Of a stretch of 64,000 nt of DNA, positions 50,291 through 62,040 are shown one piece after another (within the stretch, counting starts at the first letter, position 1; every line of letters starts with the position of its first letter). The stretch is taken from the NCBI RefSeq assembly GCF_041146395.1, contig NC_090996.1:28606738-28670737 (forward strand). The letters run 5' to 3'. The translations under genes were made by a program, and so were the position numbers. The stretch comes from Eulemur rufifrons (lineage: Eukaryota; Chordata; Mammalia; Primates; Lemuridae). A model generated the notes under the pieces. That model was not told the origin of the DNA and did not search any database. It saw only the letters and a list, made by a program, of their open reading frames with translations.

Positions 50291-51224
50291 AGGACTAATG
50301 GGATCACAGGTGGAAGGGGCCCAGTAGGAGGAAAGGTGAGCGGGAGGTGACCGTGAGCTTAACCACAAGTTTAGCGCCGTGGCAGCTCCCGTGGGAGAGG
50401 CCCGGGGTTACAGAATAAGCCCCACGTGGCTGTAAAATAAACCCCTCAGAGAGGTCAGAGGAGGGGAGGAGGCCGGAAGCACTAAGCCCCAAAGAGGGAT
50501 GCAGAGAAGGGCTGAGGAAAGTACCGGCCTGGCCCGGACATCTGGAAGGCTTCCTGGAGGAGGGGGTGCCTGAGCTGGTATCAGGGACAGACAGATTTGG
50601 CAACGGTATGGCAAGGGACGCATCCCAGGCACGGCAGTCAGCTGGGGCAAAGCAGGGCGAGCAAACGTTTCTCTGCAGCAGGGGAGGGATGTGCCACGCC
50701 CTCGACGTGGCACCCACCGCCTCCCCCCCGCCCCGTCCCGCCTCTCAGAGCCTGTGAGTGCCCCAGCCGGGGCGCTGCCATCCTCCCTGTCGCTCGGGTC
50801 TGTAGACCCCCATCGATGGGGACAGCCCCTGTCCCTGGACACGCAAACCACCATCAGAGACGGGGCAGGACAGCTCGGTGGTCCCAAGCCTGGTGGGCTG
50901 GACCCTGTCCTTCCCGGGGGACCCTGCTCTTCCTCCTCAGGGTCACCATTGCCAGAACTGTAACATGCCACTGTCTTCTGGTCACTTTTCTACACACAAA
51001 TAATTTTTAAATGAACGAAAATGAGGTTGTGGTTTTCAGATGCTTACAACTCCCTTTTTCCTTTAAGGACCCACCAGGGGCATTTTCCCAGAGGAAGCGA
51101 TACCTCAAATCACAGCGTCAGTGGCTGGGGGGGGGACGGCCCACAGTGTGAGTGGGCCGTGATGAATTTAACCAGGTGTGTCATTGCAGCAAACATTTCT
51201 CGAGGAAGCTGAGGTGTGTGCAGC
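50291..51224. other. Unassigned spacer
   Basis: A reversed L2 piece is likely at 50520-50590 (CTGGAAGGCTTCCTGGAGGA). No gene seen. Confidence 0.4.
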
Positions 51225-51345
51225 CGAAAGAATAAGGGCCCAGAGTTCTGATTCTGACTCCACTTCCTAGAGCTGTGCGACTCTGGGCAAGTTACTCAAC
51301 CTCTCTGTTTTTTCTTGGCTTCCTGAAAAGTGGGGAACAGGCCAG
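51225..51345 (+). repeat. MIR fragment
   Basis: AGAGTTCTGATTCTGACTCC, GTGCGACTCTGGGCAAGTTA, CTCAACCTCTCTG. Confidence 0.85.
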
Positions 51346-51757
51346 CCCTTGCTTACACCTTGAGGTGGGACTCCCTTGAGGCCTTGTATGTGAAGCCCTT
51401 CATCAAGCACAGCACCCGCAGACAGACAGAGATGCCATCCATGGGGTAACGGGCGGTGCTGTTCTTGCTACCTGAGCCAAGGTCACAGTCTGGGACTGAA
51501 GGGCGCATGCAAGTTGGCCATGAGCTTCCTGTGTCGGCAGCTTCCGTGTGGCCACGCTGTGTCTCCCCCTCCCAGCCCTGCCCTGCCCCCTTCCTTAGAA
51601 AGCATCTGAGTCCCTTCCAGGCTGGTCTCCACATTCCCAGGACCATCCGGGGCTGGTCACCCAGGCCCATCCCATGGGTGCCTCTGCCCCGGGAGTCATA
51701 ACATTCTAGAAAGACACCCCCTGGGGAAAGACCGAACCCAGGTCTGCCTGAAATACC

Positions 51758-51823
51758 GCCATCACCCACCCCTTCCTGCGGGTCAGCTTTGCCATCACCC
51801 ACCCCTTCCTGCGGGTCAGCTTC
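51758..51823 (+). repeat. Two-copy 33-bp tandem repeat
   Basis: Unit beginning GCCATCACCCACCCCTTCCT occurs at 51758-51790 and again at 51791-51823; 33 bp is in phase, so frames stay open across it. Confidence 0.95.
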
Positions 51824-52904
51824 GCTGGCTCCAGGTTCCCGTTCGCATGTTAAATGAGCACCCCGGGAGGCTCTGCAGACTGCCTCGGGGAGGGTCACCA
51901 CTGGGGACAGAGGGACTCCCTGATGGATGGACAGATGGATGGAACCACAGCCACCTCCTCCCCCAGGACCCCAGCAGGACGGCGAGAAAGTCCCACCCTC
52001 CCCTCCAACCGCTCAAAATCCCCAGCACCGAATTCCCCGGTGGGGATCGCCAGGCGGCAGCCCTGAGGCCATGTGCCTGCCCCACCGCCCTGCCCAGCTG
52101 CGCCCAGACCAGCTCCCTCCTGTGGGAGCCCCCAGGCCGTCTCCCCCTGCTGCTCAGCCGCCCTGAGCCTCCCTGTTCTGCCAGATTCCTGCAATGAGAC
52201 TGTTAGACCGAGCGACACAGGGTATTGTCATTTCTGCAGGTCAAGTTCGGGCAGACGACCAGCAGATCCCGGGATTCCGGCAGACGGCTGCCACTGGTAG
52301 AGAGACGAGGCCAAATGAAGAAATGAGTGAGCAGCCCCTGGCCCAGCGAGCGTTTTGTGGTCGTGACTGTTATTCACCGTGGGGGGCAGAGCCACCCCCA
52401 CCCCACCCCAGGGATCGCCAGGCCTGGCAGCCGTGGGCAAGGGGCCCTTTGAAGCCAGACAGGAGCCAGGGGACCCAGGCTGGACGCTCCTTGCTGAGTG
52501 TTTAATTCTCATTTCCCTCCGAAAAGCCCTGAGTCATTGCCTGCCAGGCTGGGGAGGAACCATGAGTGGCAGGGCCTGAAGGCCAGCCTGCAGGAAAGGT
52601 GACTCAGGGGACTCCTGCCAGGCTCCTTGGCATGACACAGGGGCATGATTAAGCAGGGTGTCACAGGTGCACGCCGTGCGCGGCGCGGCCAACCGTCACC
52701 CGACCTCTGGCCTTTTCCTGAGCTGGCTGCCGCTTCCCCGGGGCCGGGCCCGCTGTGGTGCTGGAGGCCGGCGCTGAGCCTTCACGCATCGACCCACTTC
52801 CCTCCCTTGTCCATTCACCGCGTCGGATCGATCCTCGTGGCTCGTCCGGGTGACTCCCCGGCGGTCCAGCCCTTCATTCATTCGTAATGAGCTCAGTGAC
52901 ATTC
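51824..52904. other. Unassigned spacer
   Basis: No gene or sure repeat. Short GGAT units at 51923-51945. Confidence 0.4.
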
Positions 52905-53085
52905 GCCTGGCCTGTCCTCTGGGCCAGCTGCCCTGCCTGGTGCATTTTCCAGTTCAATCCTCTCAGTGCCCAGGAGGAAGAGAGATTATTACCCCCATGA
53001 TACGGAGGGGGAAACTGAGGCACGGGAAATCTCAGCACCTCTGTATGGAGGCAGGATTGGAATCCAGGCCTGCTGCACCTCGGGA
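52905..53085 (-). repeat. MIR SINE
   Basis: GAGATTATTACCCCCATGAT, ACGGAGGGGGAAACTGAGGC, GGCAGGATTGGAATCCAGGC. Confidence 0.8.
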
Positions 53086-53550
53086 TGAGCAGCTTCCCGA
53101 CAGGGCCCGCGTTGAGGCTGTTGTGGGTGATGCTCCCGGGGTTCCACCAGCCAGGGACCAGGTTCACACTGAGTCTTGGCGTGAGAGTGCCGCGAGCCAG
53201 GGTGGAATAAACCCAGGTCCTGGTGGCCCCTGCCGAGCCCCTGCCCACATGCTCCCAGGCGTGGACATCCAGTTTCTTCCGCTTCTTCCCGGCCAGGCTG
53301 GGGCGGTAGCCCCACTGGGAGCAGAGCGAAGTCCCCTTTTGGGGGGACGGCCCTTTGGGGTCCTGCCTTCACGCTGGGGTCTCCGTTCCTGCCCCGCTCC
53401 CTGTTGTGGCCCAAGGCCACGTCCCCTGCCAAGGGGGGGTGGAAAGTCGTGACTGAGGTTATGTCCGGTCTGATTCCCTCCCCAGTCCACCCTCCTGCCT
53501 CAGGTGGCATTTCCGATACTGACCCCCGCGACTGGCTCTTCTATCTTTTG
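53086..53550. other. Unassigned GC-rich spacer
   Basis: No gene or repeat recognised. Confidence 0.4.
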
Positions 53551-53554
53551 AGCT

Positions 53555-53640
53555 TATCTGTGTATCTATCTATAGAGACAGATCTGATATATCATCTGTA
53601 TCTATCTATATATAGATATGATATATACATTATCTAGTTA
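53555..53640. repeat. (TATC)n/(ATAG)n AT-rich repeat
   Basis: GTGTATCTATCTATAGAGAC, TGTATCTATCTATATATAGA and similar, partly palindromic. Confidence 0.9.
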
Positions 53641-54285
53641 GTTCCTTTGTTTCTGTGTTGGCCCCCTAGAAACCTCCCCAGGGCTTGCCCCTGCCCTCAG
53701 GATAAACCCCGGGCTCCCTGGGACAGCCCTAAGGCTCCACATGTGACTTCGCTTAATTTGCACAAGTCCAGGAAGGAGCGATTGCTGTGTCCGTGGTGTA
53801 GCCGGGTGGTGTTGCCCAGGAGGGGCAGGAGGGGCCCTGTCTGGTGAGGGCGGGGGGTGGCAGGGGGAAAAGAGACCCCGGAGTCCAGGCCTCCTGCTTC
53901 GTCCACCCCGCTGGGTGCCAGTCCCCAAGCCTGGTGCTGCAGCCGCAGGGGCCCGGACTCCCAGCAGCCACTGCCCGAGGCTGCACGCCCTTTCCCCCCC
54001 CCCCCCCGTTCCCCTAGAAGCAGACACGTGGTGGGACCCATCTGGCCATGGGCACTGAGCCTGGCAAGTCACCAACGGGTGTGACCCTTTTGCTAGGAAC
54101 AAGCTGCCTGGAGGTTTCCTTCGCAGAAGCGCGCAAGGCCCTGCCTATCAGGACCCAGCCCCAGGCAGGAAAAAGGACCCTGTGCCCTTGGCACTGCTCG
54201 AGCCCAAAGGTGACGCTGGTGGAGCCCTCTGCGTGCCAGGGCTGTGCAGGCGGCAGCACTGAGCTTCGTGGTTTTTGCCAGCGAG
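53641..54285. other. Unassigned spacer with C16 run
   Basis: A run of about 16 C at 53994-54008. No gene seen. Confidence 0.5.
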
Positions 54286-54289
54286 GACG

Positions 54290-54500
54290 TAGGGTCGTGG
54301 GCAAGAGCCTGGGCTGTGAGGTCTGAGGGACTGAGTCCTGGTCCCCACTCTGCCCTGAGCAGCTCTGGGACCTCAGGCAGGTCGCCTTCCCTCTCTGGCC
54401 CTCAGTTTCCCCATCTGTTCAATGGGCTGATGAGATGACAGCACCCACTCCACGGGGCACGGTGGGAGTGACGGATGGAAGTGCGTGCTGGGTGCCTTCT
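54290..54500 (+). repeat. MIR SINE
   Basis: GAGCCTGGGCTGTGAGGTCT, CCTTCCCTCTCTGGCCCTCA, GTTTCCCCATCTGTTCAATG. Confidence 0.85.
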
Positions 54501-55589
54501 GTGCCAACCTCCCTGGGCCTCGGCGCCCTCCTCTGTGAGGTGGGAGATGGCAGAGCCTCCGCCGAGGGTCGCGAGGGCAGCGTGAAGCAGGACACTCTCT
54601 CCAGGTGGGCAGGGGACCTCCTCTCGTTACTTAAACACCTCACGCTTTCCGTGTAGCCTCTTTCACATCAGCTCTTGGATTCAGGACTCCCGTGTTTTGG
54701 CATCTCTCCGCCGCATCCCTTTTCCCAGGGGTGACATCCTGGTGGGAGACAGACCCCGGGGTCTTCTGAGCCTCGGGTTGTGCCCTGGGCACTGCCCAGC
54801 CTTGGGAGTCCTGGGTGGGATCTGTCCGGGTGTGGCTGGGCCCCCTGTGGCACGTGTTCTGGGCAGCCTCACGGGGTGTGGGGGACATTGCTGGGGCCCC
54901 TGAGATGTCCGGCTCTCCTCTCCTCCTGGGCGCGTGTCCCCTTGCAGGGCGGTGTGTTCCGGGCCTCGCTTTGCCGAGTGAGCTGCCAGCAGAAGTGACC
55001 GTCTCCTCCAGGCTGTCGCTGCAGAGCCGGGGGCCCCTCCAAGCTCTTTCCCCGCCGTGGAAGCCCCTGAGCCTCGCGCGGTGGTGGCAGCATCGCAAGA
55101 GCGTGGCGCCTCCCTCGACCTAGGAACCAGAGTGACTCTGGTGGGTGGAGCCCCTGTCACCCATGCTGGACACGTGGCAGGTCCAGAGCTACACCTGGCT
55201 GTGCTAAGCCACCGTCACTGCAGCATGCCCTGGGCCGTCCTGACCCATATGTCTGGACACACGGGGACTTCTGGATTCTTTTGCATGTCCCTCACAGAAT
55301 GCGGTGCCAGGTGGGCGCAGTCTCAGGCCCACCCTCGGCTTGCGTGTGCACCACGGCCATGTCTCCCTCCAGGCCACCCGGCAGTCCCACCAAGAAGCAG
55401 CTGCACCCCCTCCATGCTCTCTGGGCTTCCACCGCCCACACCCACCCTCCCTGCTGGGCCGAGACAGAGCTATACTCTCTCCCTTCTTTCACCTCCTTGG
55501 AACGGACACTTCCTCTCACTCCCCGCCTCGTATTAAAGTTACCTGCAGGTCTGATCTCCTTTCTGGACTCAACATTCCTCCAGGGTTGC
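54501..55589. other. GC-rich stretch without recognised genes
   Basis: Open frames on both strands without domains; no clear repeat. Confidence 0.4.
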
Positions 55590-55736
55590 TGCTTACGCGC
55601 TGTGTGACCTTGGACAAGTTAATGAACCTCTCTTTGCCTCATTTTCTTCATCTGGAAAAACATAACCTTATTGGGAGGATTAAATGAGTTAATACACTTA
55701 AAACACTTAGTAGAACAGTGCCTTGTACTTGGATTA
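55590..55736 (+). repeat. MIR SINE
   Basis: CGCTGTGTGACCTTGGACAA, TGAACCTCTCTTTGCCTCAT, AGGATTAAATGAGTTAATAC. Confidence 0.9.
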
Positions 55737-55737
55737 C

Positions 55738-56060
55738 TTATCTACTGCTGTGTGACAAATGATCCCCAAATTTAGATCCTAAAACAACAAACACTCATTA
55801 TTTTGCCCTGTTGCTGAGGGTTAAAGTCGGGGGGCGGCTTCTCTGGGTGGCTGTGGCTCAGGACCTCCCATGAGGCTGTGCGCGAGCTGTTGGCACAGGC
55901 TGCAGCCATCCAGAGGTTTGACGGGGGCGGAAGGTTGGCTTCCAAGGTGGCACCCTGACGTGGCTCTTGGCCGCAGCCTCCATTCCTTGTCACTCTGAGT
56001 GTCTCATGACAGCAGGTGACCTGAGAGAGCGCGCACAGAGGTGGGCAGCACCTTTGATTT
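55738..56060. mobile_element. Old LTR-like remnant
   Basis: TATCTACTGCTGTGTGACAA, TAGATCCTAAAACAACAAAC, ACTCATTATTTTGCCCTG, TGGCTCAGGACCTCCCATGA; typical start of an ancient LTR repeat. Confidence 0.6.
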
Positions 56061-56215
56061 CCCAACCTTGGGTGCTGCACATCGTCGCCGCCGCTGCTAC
56101 TCACTGCAGGTGCGTCGCTAAGCGCCGTGCACACTGAGGGGAAGGAGAATCGGCCGCTACCTTTGCACAGCAGGAATGTCAAAGATTTATCTTATTTATT
56201 TTTTAATTAATTAAA

Positions 56216-56503
56216 TTTTTTTTTTTTGAGACAGTCTCACTGTTGCCTGGGCGAGTGCAGTGGCGTCCTCATAGCTCACAGCAGCCTCCAACTCCTGGGC
56301 TCAAGCGATCCTCCTGCCTTGGCCTCCCGAGTAGCTGGGACTACAGGCACGTGCCATGACGCCTGGCTAATTTTTCTATTTTTTGTAGATGTTGGATCTT
56401 GCTCTTGCTCAGGCTGGTCTCGAACCCCTGAGCTCAAGCAATCCTCCTGCCTTGGCCTCCCAGAGTGCCGGGATTACAGGCATGAGCCACCGCGCCTGGT
56501 CGA
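56216..56503 (-). mobile_element. Alu SINE
   Basis: Reverse Alu: TTTTTTGAGACAGTCTCACT, CCTCCAACTCCTGGGCTCAA, GCCTCCCGAGTAGCTGGGAC, GAGTGCCGGGATTACAGGCA, CACCGCGCCTGG. Near-matching flanks AATGTCAAAGATTT (56176) and AATGTCAAAGAATTT (56504) look like its target duplication. Confidence 0.93.
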
Positions 56504-56584
56504 AATGTCAAAGAATTTTAAACCCACCACAGTGCTCGATAATGTTGGTTGTTGTTTATTACTGCTACTCCTCTTGGTCTTTCA

Positions 56585-56650
56585 AAGGGGCTTGCACACA
56601 GTAGGTGCACAATGAGTGCTTGTTGAAAGTATGAATGTGTGAATAGAAGT
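56585..56650 (+). repeat. L2 3' tip
   Basis: GCTTGCACACAGTAGGTGCA, CAATGAGTGCTTGTTGAAAG. Confidence 0.7.
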
Positions 56651-56969
56651 GTGAGTGAAAGGAGGAGAGAGAAGAGGAAGGAAGGAGCCAGAAGAGAGGG
56701 GATAGTGATGGGGGAGGGGCAACACGCTGTGCCCTCTGTGCTTGAGGCCCTAGGTCCTGTCCATCCCTTGGTCCAGGGGCTGCCTACCCACTGCCCCTCT
56801 CCTAGCCTGACTCCCGGGCTCCTGATTCTCTGAGCCTCTGCCTTCCAGCTGAACCTTGACTTTGCTTTGGCATTAGACAGCCCTGATCTTGTGGCTTCTT
56901 TGCCTCATGGTCCTAACATAGCTGCCTCAGCACCGTAAATCACATCCTTAGGAGAAGAGGGACAGGGGA
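56651..56969. other. Unassigned spacer
   Basis: Short purine-rich start (56655-56720), no gene. Confidence 0.4.
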
Positions 56970-57240
56970 AAGATCTCTCTCCTCCAGGGTCTCTACTTTG
57001 TCAGGGAGGAAAATCTTTTCAGGAAGCTCTCCCTTCCCCCTCCCCCATTCTCCTTCCCCTTATATGTCATTGGCCAGAATAAGGTCACATGCCCACTGCC
57101 TGGACCAATCGCTGGCAGGAAAGCAGGATGGCTATGATTCCTGCCCTAGTGCTGGGCTCAGTGCCTGGTGTGTAGCATGGGGGCTTTGTGGACAGAGATG
57201 TGCACATGGTTCCTGGGCAACAAAGAAAATTAAAAATAGG
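56970..57240. repeat. Ancient repeat remnant, family unsure
   Basis: CAGGAAGCTCTCCCTTCCCC, GTCATTGGCCAGAATAAGGT, CACATGCCCACTGCCTGGAC, TTCCTGGGCAACAAAGAAAA. Confidence 0.45.
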
Positions 57241-57329
57241 AAAACTTTTTGAGGGTGATTACTGCCAAAAACCATGTACAAAGGACTACAAGGCGCAGCT
57301 GAGGTGCTCCCAACAACCCACAGAAGCCT

Positions 57330-57490
57330 CACCCTGCTGCCCCTAGGAGCTGATGCTTGAGCAGGGCTTTGAAGGATACATAGGAGTTCACCAGGCACAA
57401 GGAATGGCATATGCAAGGGCCCAGAAGCATGCAATAGCAAACGTCAGGGCAGAGATGGGAGTCTGGCGGGTAAGATAGTGGAGAAACCTG
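57330..57490 (-). repeat. L2 fragment
   Basis: GCTTGAGCAGGGCTTTGAAG, GGCACAAGGAATGGCATATG, CAAGGGCCCAGAAGCATGC. Confidence 0.7.
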
Positions 57491-58115
57491 GAGGAGTAAA
57501 CGAGTCGTCACGCCATTGGACCGCCAGGCTAAGGGACTGGGTCTAGCTCGTGGGTCACCTATTCTTGGAACTCAAGTCTTTCGCGTACCACCTCTGGGAT
57601 TCAACTGAGCCCTGTTATGTGATTAACTTATTTTAAACCCAACACTTTATAAAAAGCTCATTTCAAGTTGAAGGGCCATTTCACAATACTGCCACCAGCA
57701 GAACACAGGTCTGACTTGCTATAAATAGCAGGTAACCCAACAAATACAACGAAAACAAAACAGTCAGTTACAGCTCCAGAGGTGGCAGGTTAAAGATCGG
57801 GGACTCTGTTTGCAGAGCAGAGATCAGTAAATGTTCCGGCGGCCAGTAAACAGAGTGGCAGCCAGCGGAGGCTGCTTCTTCGCCTTCACCCGAAAGGGCT
57901 GCAGAGGAGGGGAGAAAGAGAACGGCTTTCTCTCCTGTGACCGGGGGGCTTTGAGGTCACCGAGCAACTCTCTCACTTGGGGGGGCCCAGCTGGGGCGAG
58001 GAGAGCCCTGGGCGTGGTTTTGGAAGGTCGCTGGGCACTGGGTGCAGGGGGCCGTGCTCTGTGGATGACACTGTCCCCAAACCTCATGGGCTGCTCCCCT
58101 CATGAGCCCTCTGTG
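57491..58115. other. Unassigned spacer, AT-rich first half
   Basis: 57590-57800 is AT-rich and may be an eroded DNA transposon; no gene. Confidence 0.4.
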
Positions 58116-58117
58116 GC

Positions 58118-58290
58118 TGCGGTGTGGGAAGAGGACCTGGGTTCGAATCCTGCCCCTGCTGCCGGAGCAGGTCATGCCCCTTCCTGCCTCGGCTGCCCCT
58201 CTGGGAAACAGGGCTGCCCCCCTGGCCCAGGGAAAGGTGGGGTCCTTTGGGAGCGCGCAGAGGACGTGTGAGACCCGCCGCTGCGCTGAG
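58118..58290 (+). repeat. MIR SINE
   Basis: GGACCTGGGTTCGAATCCTG, GGTCATGCCCCTTCCTGCCT, TCTGGGAAACAGGGC. It looks tRNA-like because MIR is tRNA-derived, but no tRNA fold follows. Confidence 0.75.
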
Positions 58291-58439
58291 GAGCAACAGT
58301 GCGAGGCGAGGCTGTCCCAGCCTGGGCAGGGCCTGCGTGCAGACTGCCCACTGGGCCCCGGCCATCGCCAGGGCCTTCCCGCTGGGCTGGGGCACGGCCC
58401 TCCTCTCCTCACAACCCCCTCAGAGGACAGTCCAAGTCC

Positions 58440-58905
58440 CCTGAGTGGCCTCCCAGGGCCCCCGTGTGCCCCACCCTTGCTCTGACACACATCCTGGCTC
58501 CTCTCCAGCTATAGCAGCCTCAGGATTCCTCCGGTTGTACCCCAGGACCTTTGCACTGCCCGGCGCCACACTCGTGCCCCAGACGTCCACGAGGCTCCCT
58601 CACCTGCTTCCTGCAATCTCTGCTCCAGGGTCCTTCCCTGCACTCCCAGTTTAAAACCGCGTCCCCTTCCTTCCCTTCACCAGCCTGCACAATCCCCCTG
58701 CCTCGCCTCTGTTTCTATTTTCTTGTGCACACATTACCTGGCTCTCCATAGAATTTTCCTATTGTTACTTTGCTCTGTTGCCTGTCTCCCCTGCTGCCAG
58801 GTGGGCTCTGTGGCCTGGGGTTTTGTCTGATTCACTCACTGCTGACTTGCTGGGGCCTGGTACACAGTGGGTGCTCAATCATTGTTTGTTGAATAAGTGT
58901 TGAAG
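58440..58905 (+). repeat. L2 3' end, long
   Basis: CAGGACCTTTGCACTGCCCG, CACTCGTGCCCCAGACG, ACCAGCCTGCACAATCCCCC, GGTACACAGTGGGTGCTCAA, TCATTGTTTGTTGAATAAGT. Confidence 0.85.
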
Positions 58906-59325
58906 TCGCGGGGAAGCCAACCCTTCCTTGCCCGCCCAGTGGGGCCTCTGAGGGTGGGACCGACGGCGGGGTCCACAGTCAGACAGACGCCACCAAGACC
59001 AAGGCAGATGGTGCCGTCTTTGCCAAGGTGTTTTGGTGGCGGCTGCCCCAAAAGGACTGATCCCGCCCAGCTGGATTGGCAGGGAGTTGATAAGTATGGG
59101 AGATAAGCGGGTTTGAAGCAAGACGCTGAGACTGGGCCTGCTCCAAGCAGTTCCTGCGAATTCGCGGGGCGAGCCAAGGGTGGGGGTGGGGCACAGCGTG
59201 GGTGGCGGCTCCTGTCCTTTGCCGCCACGGCCCTGCTGTCTGAGGGGCAAAGGATGCCAGGCCCAGGGCCTTGGACTGGCCGCACAGACTCCTGCTCGAG
59301 GCGCTACAGACCTTGGGCTTCAGGG
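58906..59325. other. Unassigned spacer
   Basis: No gene or repeat recognised. Confidence 0.4.
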
Positions 59326-59329
59326 CCCA

Positions 59330-59475
59330 CGTCCCGTTGCTCCTGGGCTGGTGACCTGGAGTCAAGGTTCCCCATCTGTGAGATGGGCTAACAGCAGCAC
59401 CCACATGGTAGGGGTGTGGGGGATGAACTGAGATCAGGCCTGTCAACTGCTTAGCTGAGCCTGGCTCGTGGGAGG
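59330..59475 (+). repeat. MIR SINE
   Basis: CCCGTTGCTCCTGGGCTGGT, AAGGTTCCCCATCTGTGAGA, GGGGATGAACTGAGATCAGG. Confidence 0.65.
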
Positions 59476-59494
59476 GGTGGTTGTTGTTATCTTA

Positions 59495-59655
59495 GCCTCA
59501 GCAACACTACTTAGCAGCTGTGTGACCTGGGAAAAATCACTCAGCCTCTCTGGTCTGCATTTGCTCTTCTGTACAAGAGCATAATACTGGCCTCAAAGGT
59601 TGCTGGGGAGGCTCCTCTGTGTCTAGTAGAGGCTGAAAATATCACCTGTTCAGAG
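59495..59655 (+). repeat. MIR SINE
   Basis: CTTAGCAGCTGTGTGACCTG, TCACTCAGCCTCTCTGGTCT, GCATAATACTGGCCTCAAAG. Confidence 0.85.
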
Positions 59656-59719
59656 GAGGCTCCAGCCCAGGGCACGGCCAACCTGCAGCTGGGATGGACC
59701 AGGGGCCAGTGGAGGGAGG

Positions 59720-59828
59720 GGTGACTGTCCCTAGGAATGTCGAGGATAGAGAAGAGAAATCCGAGGAGGCTTCATGGAGGAGGTGAGCTTTAAGCTGGGC
59801 TGTAAATTGGGAAGGATTTAAAAACTGA
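59720..59828 (-). repeat. L2 fragment
   Basis: GAGGAGGCTTCATGGAGGAG, GTGAGCTTTAAGCTGGGCTG. Confidence 0.75.
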
Positions 59829-59859
59829 CAACATCTGGTGCGGGGGAGGCTGCGGTGAG

Positions 59860-60265
59860 ATGGGCACGTGCGCGCATTGCCGGCGAGAGTCTCAGTGGCC
59901 CAATATTTTCAGAGAGCAATTTGGCGATTTGTATCCAGACCCTTGAAATGGTTTATATTTCTACAATCGGGTAATTCCCGCTCTCAGGACCTTTTCTGTG
60001 GAGATGATATAAAATGTGGACAGTTTGAGAGGGCTCGTAGCCAGCCCGAGGGACACCGCCCTGCAACGGAACTCGTAACGCTCTTTAGAAATGGCGTTTC
60101 CAGCAACACGGGGCAACGCTGAGCCTGGGAGCCGAGTGTCAAAAGCAGGACATGAAACGACATCCTCTGCATTATTTCAACTGCTAAAATGCAGACAGAA
60201 AAGACTGCAAGAAATCTGCTAGGGCGTCAACAAAGGTTGTCCCCGGATGGTGAGATTACAGGAAA
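59860..60265 (+). mobile_element. L1 3'-region fragment
   Basis: GAGAGCAATTTGGCGATTTG, TTGAAATGGTTTATATTTCT, CGGGTAATTCCCGCTCTCAG, ATGGTGAGATTACAGGAAAT. Confidence 0.55.
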
Positions 60266-60940
60266 TACCATTCTGCTATACTTTGCCAAATCACCACCAG
60301 GGCTGTGCAGTCCTTTGGCAACAGATGGAAACAACAGAGCAAAAGAGAAAGACTAAACCCGTCAAGGGAAGAGGTGACGGGCCTCTCAGGGGAACACCAG
60401 GCACAGGGACGGCCCATCTGAACGCGCGCCAAGCCGTGGCCTGGCCGGAGACCAAGGGCTGTCCTTCACCTGCCCTCTGCCTCGTGCCAGTCCCACCACC
60501 CAAACCTGTCGATTTTTTCTCCTGAGTATGTCTCGGGCCACCCACTTTGGTCGTGACCTGTCCCCACTGCAGTGGCCCCTCCTGACCACTCACCCGCAGC
60601 TCCAGCCACCTTCTTGCCAGGAGTGTCCAGCTGTGGCATTCCTTTGCTTCAAACCCTTCAGCGCGTGCCATTGCCCCCGGCGTGAGGCCGAGCTCCTGGT
60701 GCAGGCCCGAAGGCCTCCAGGTGCTGCTCGGATGGGCCCCCCCGGGTACAGCCCTGTCACGCCGTGCCCTGCCTTTCAGCCCGTTTCCCTCCTTGTCATC
60801 ATCCAGGCCACGGCCAGCCGGCCCAGGAGCCGGCACTGCCAGGGGCAGCCTGGCACAGGTATGTGCATGGAATGGGAGAGTGCGGGTCTCTACCCTCCCC
60901 TGCGGCGTGAGACGGGGAGAGGGAACCAGGGAACACAAGT
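60266..60940. other. Unassigned spacer
   Basis: No gene supported. The part at 60530-60800 has L2-like words (GTCCTTCACCTGCCCTCTG, CCATTGCCCCCGGCGTGAGG). Confidence 0.4.
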
Positions 60941-60944
60941 GCAC

Positions 60945-61040
60945 CCGGCCGCTCTCATCAGACCCATTTTCCAGATGAGGAAGTGGAGGCCTGAGAAGTT
61001 ACTTGTGCCCCGTGTGCAAGTGGCAGAGCTGGGCAGTAAC
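60945..61040 (-). repeat. MIR fragment
   Basis: CCCATTTTCCAGATGAGGAA, GTGGAGGCCTGAGAAGTTAC. Followed by a (TCTG)5 run at 61043-61063. Confidence 0.75.
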
Positions 61041-61129
61041 GTCTGTCTGTCTGTCTGTCGTTAGATCCTGGCCTTTGCGAGGGCAGTGACTGTCCAGATC
61101 ACAGCTAGGTCCCAGAATGCAGCCCAGGC

Positions 61130-61365
61130 TGGCACACGCGTGTTCACAGCAGTATTACTCACAAGCACCGAAAGGTGAGCACAACCCGAACGCCCATCAG
61201 CGATGAATGGACGAGCAAGGGCGGTCTCCCCTACGGCGCAGCCATAGAAAGGAATGGAATTCCGATACACGCTGCAGCACGGATGAACCTCAAAACCATT
61301 CACTAAGAGGGAGAAGCCAGACGCAAAAGGCCACGCATTGTGCGACTCCAGTCTGTCCGGAGGAG
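61130..61365 (+). mobile_element. L1 3'-region fragment
   Basis: GTTCACAGCAGTATTACTCA, CGCCCATCAGCGATGAATGG, AGCCATAGAAAGGAATGGAA, AGCCAGACGCAAAAGGCCAC. Confidence 0.8.
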
Positions 61366-62040
61366 GAGCTCACTCTGCAGCTCTTGGCCCCAGGCAGGGC
61401 AGCTGGGAGGAGGCAGGACATTCACCCCGGGGACAGCCCTTAACTGCCCGGGCTAAGCGCCTGACCTCCTGCGCTTCCCAGGGCCAGTCCCGAGGCTCAT
61501 CCTACAGGGCCCTGCACAGGGTCCCCAGCAAGGCTGAGCGCCAGGTGCCCTCAGCATTGCCCAGCGGTGACCAGCCCAGTCGCGCCCTGGTGACCGGCTC
61601 CCTGACCTTCTCTCCAGCTCCCACTCCTGTTTCCCGGGGCCATCGCGTGAGTAAACTGGCCACACCCTGTCCTCCTCTCAGGTCCCGCTGTGACGGGTTC
61701 CCCAAACGAAAACCATGAGAACTGAATGTGGCAAACAAAGACACAGAAGTCCTTAGAGGTGCGACAAGTGCCAGGGAGGAACCAGGTGGCCGCCGTGACA
61801 GAGGAAAGCAGAGCCCGGTGTCAGGACAGCCTCTGGAAGGTGACACTGATGCTGCGGTCGGAGGATGAGGAGCGGCTGCAGGTGCAGAGGTGGGGGAGGG
61901 GCTGGAGGGGCAGAAGGGCAGGTGCCAAGGCCCGGGGGTGGGAACGAGCTGGGGGTCTGGGGTCTTCCAGGACAGGGCCAGGGCGTTTGTGCCGCAGCAA
62001 GGGTGGGGAGGGGCCAGGCCGGCTTCTCACCTCAGCTGCT
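61366..62040. other. Unassigned GC-rich spacer
   Basis: No gene or repeat recognised. Confidence 0.4.

Noticed and set aside
58118..58215. Possible tRNA gene (GGTTCGAATCC)
   Set aside because: It is the tRNA-derived head of a MIR SINE; no acceptor stem or anticodon arm can be built. The same holds for the other GGTTCAAATC-type motifs, e.g. at 3745 and 4957.
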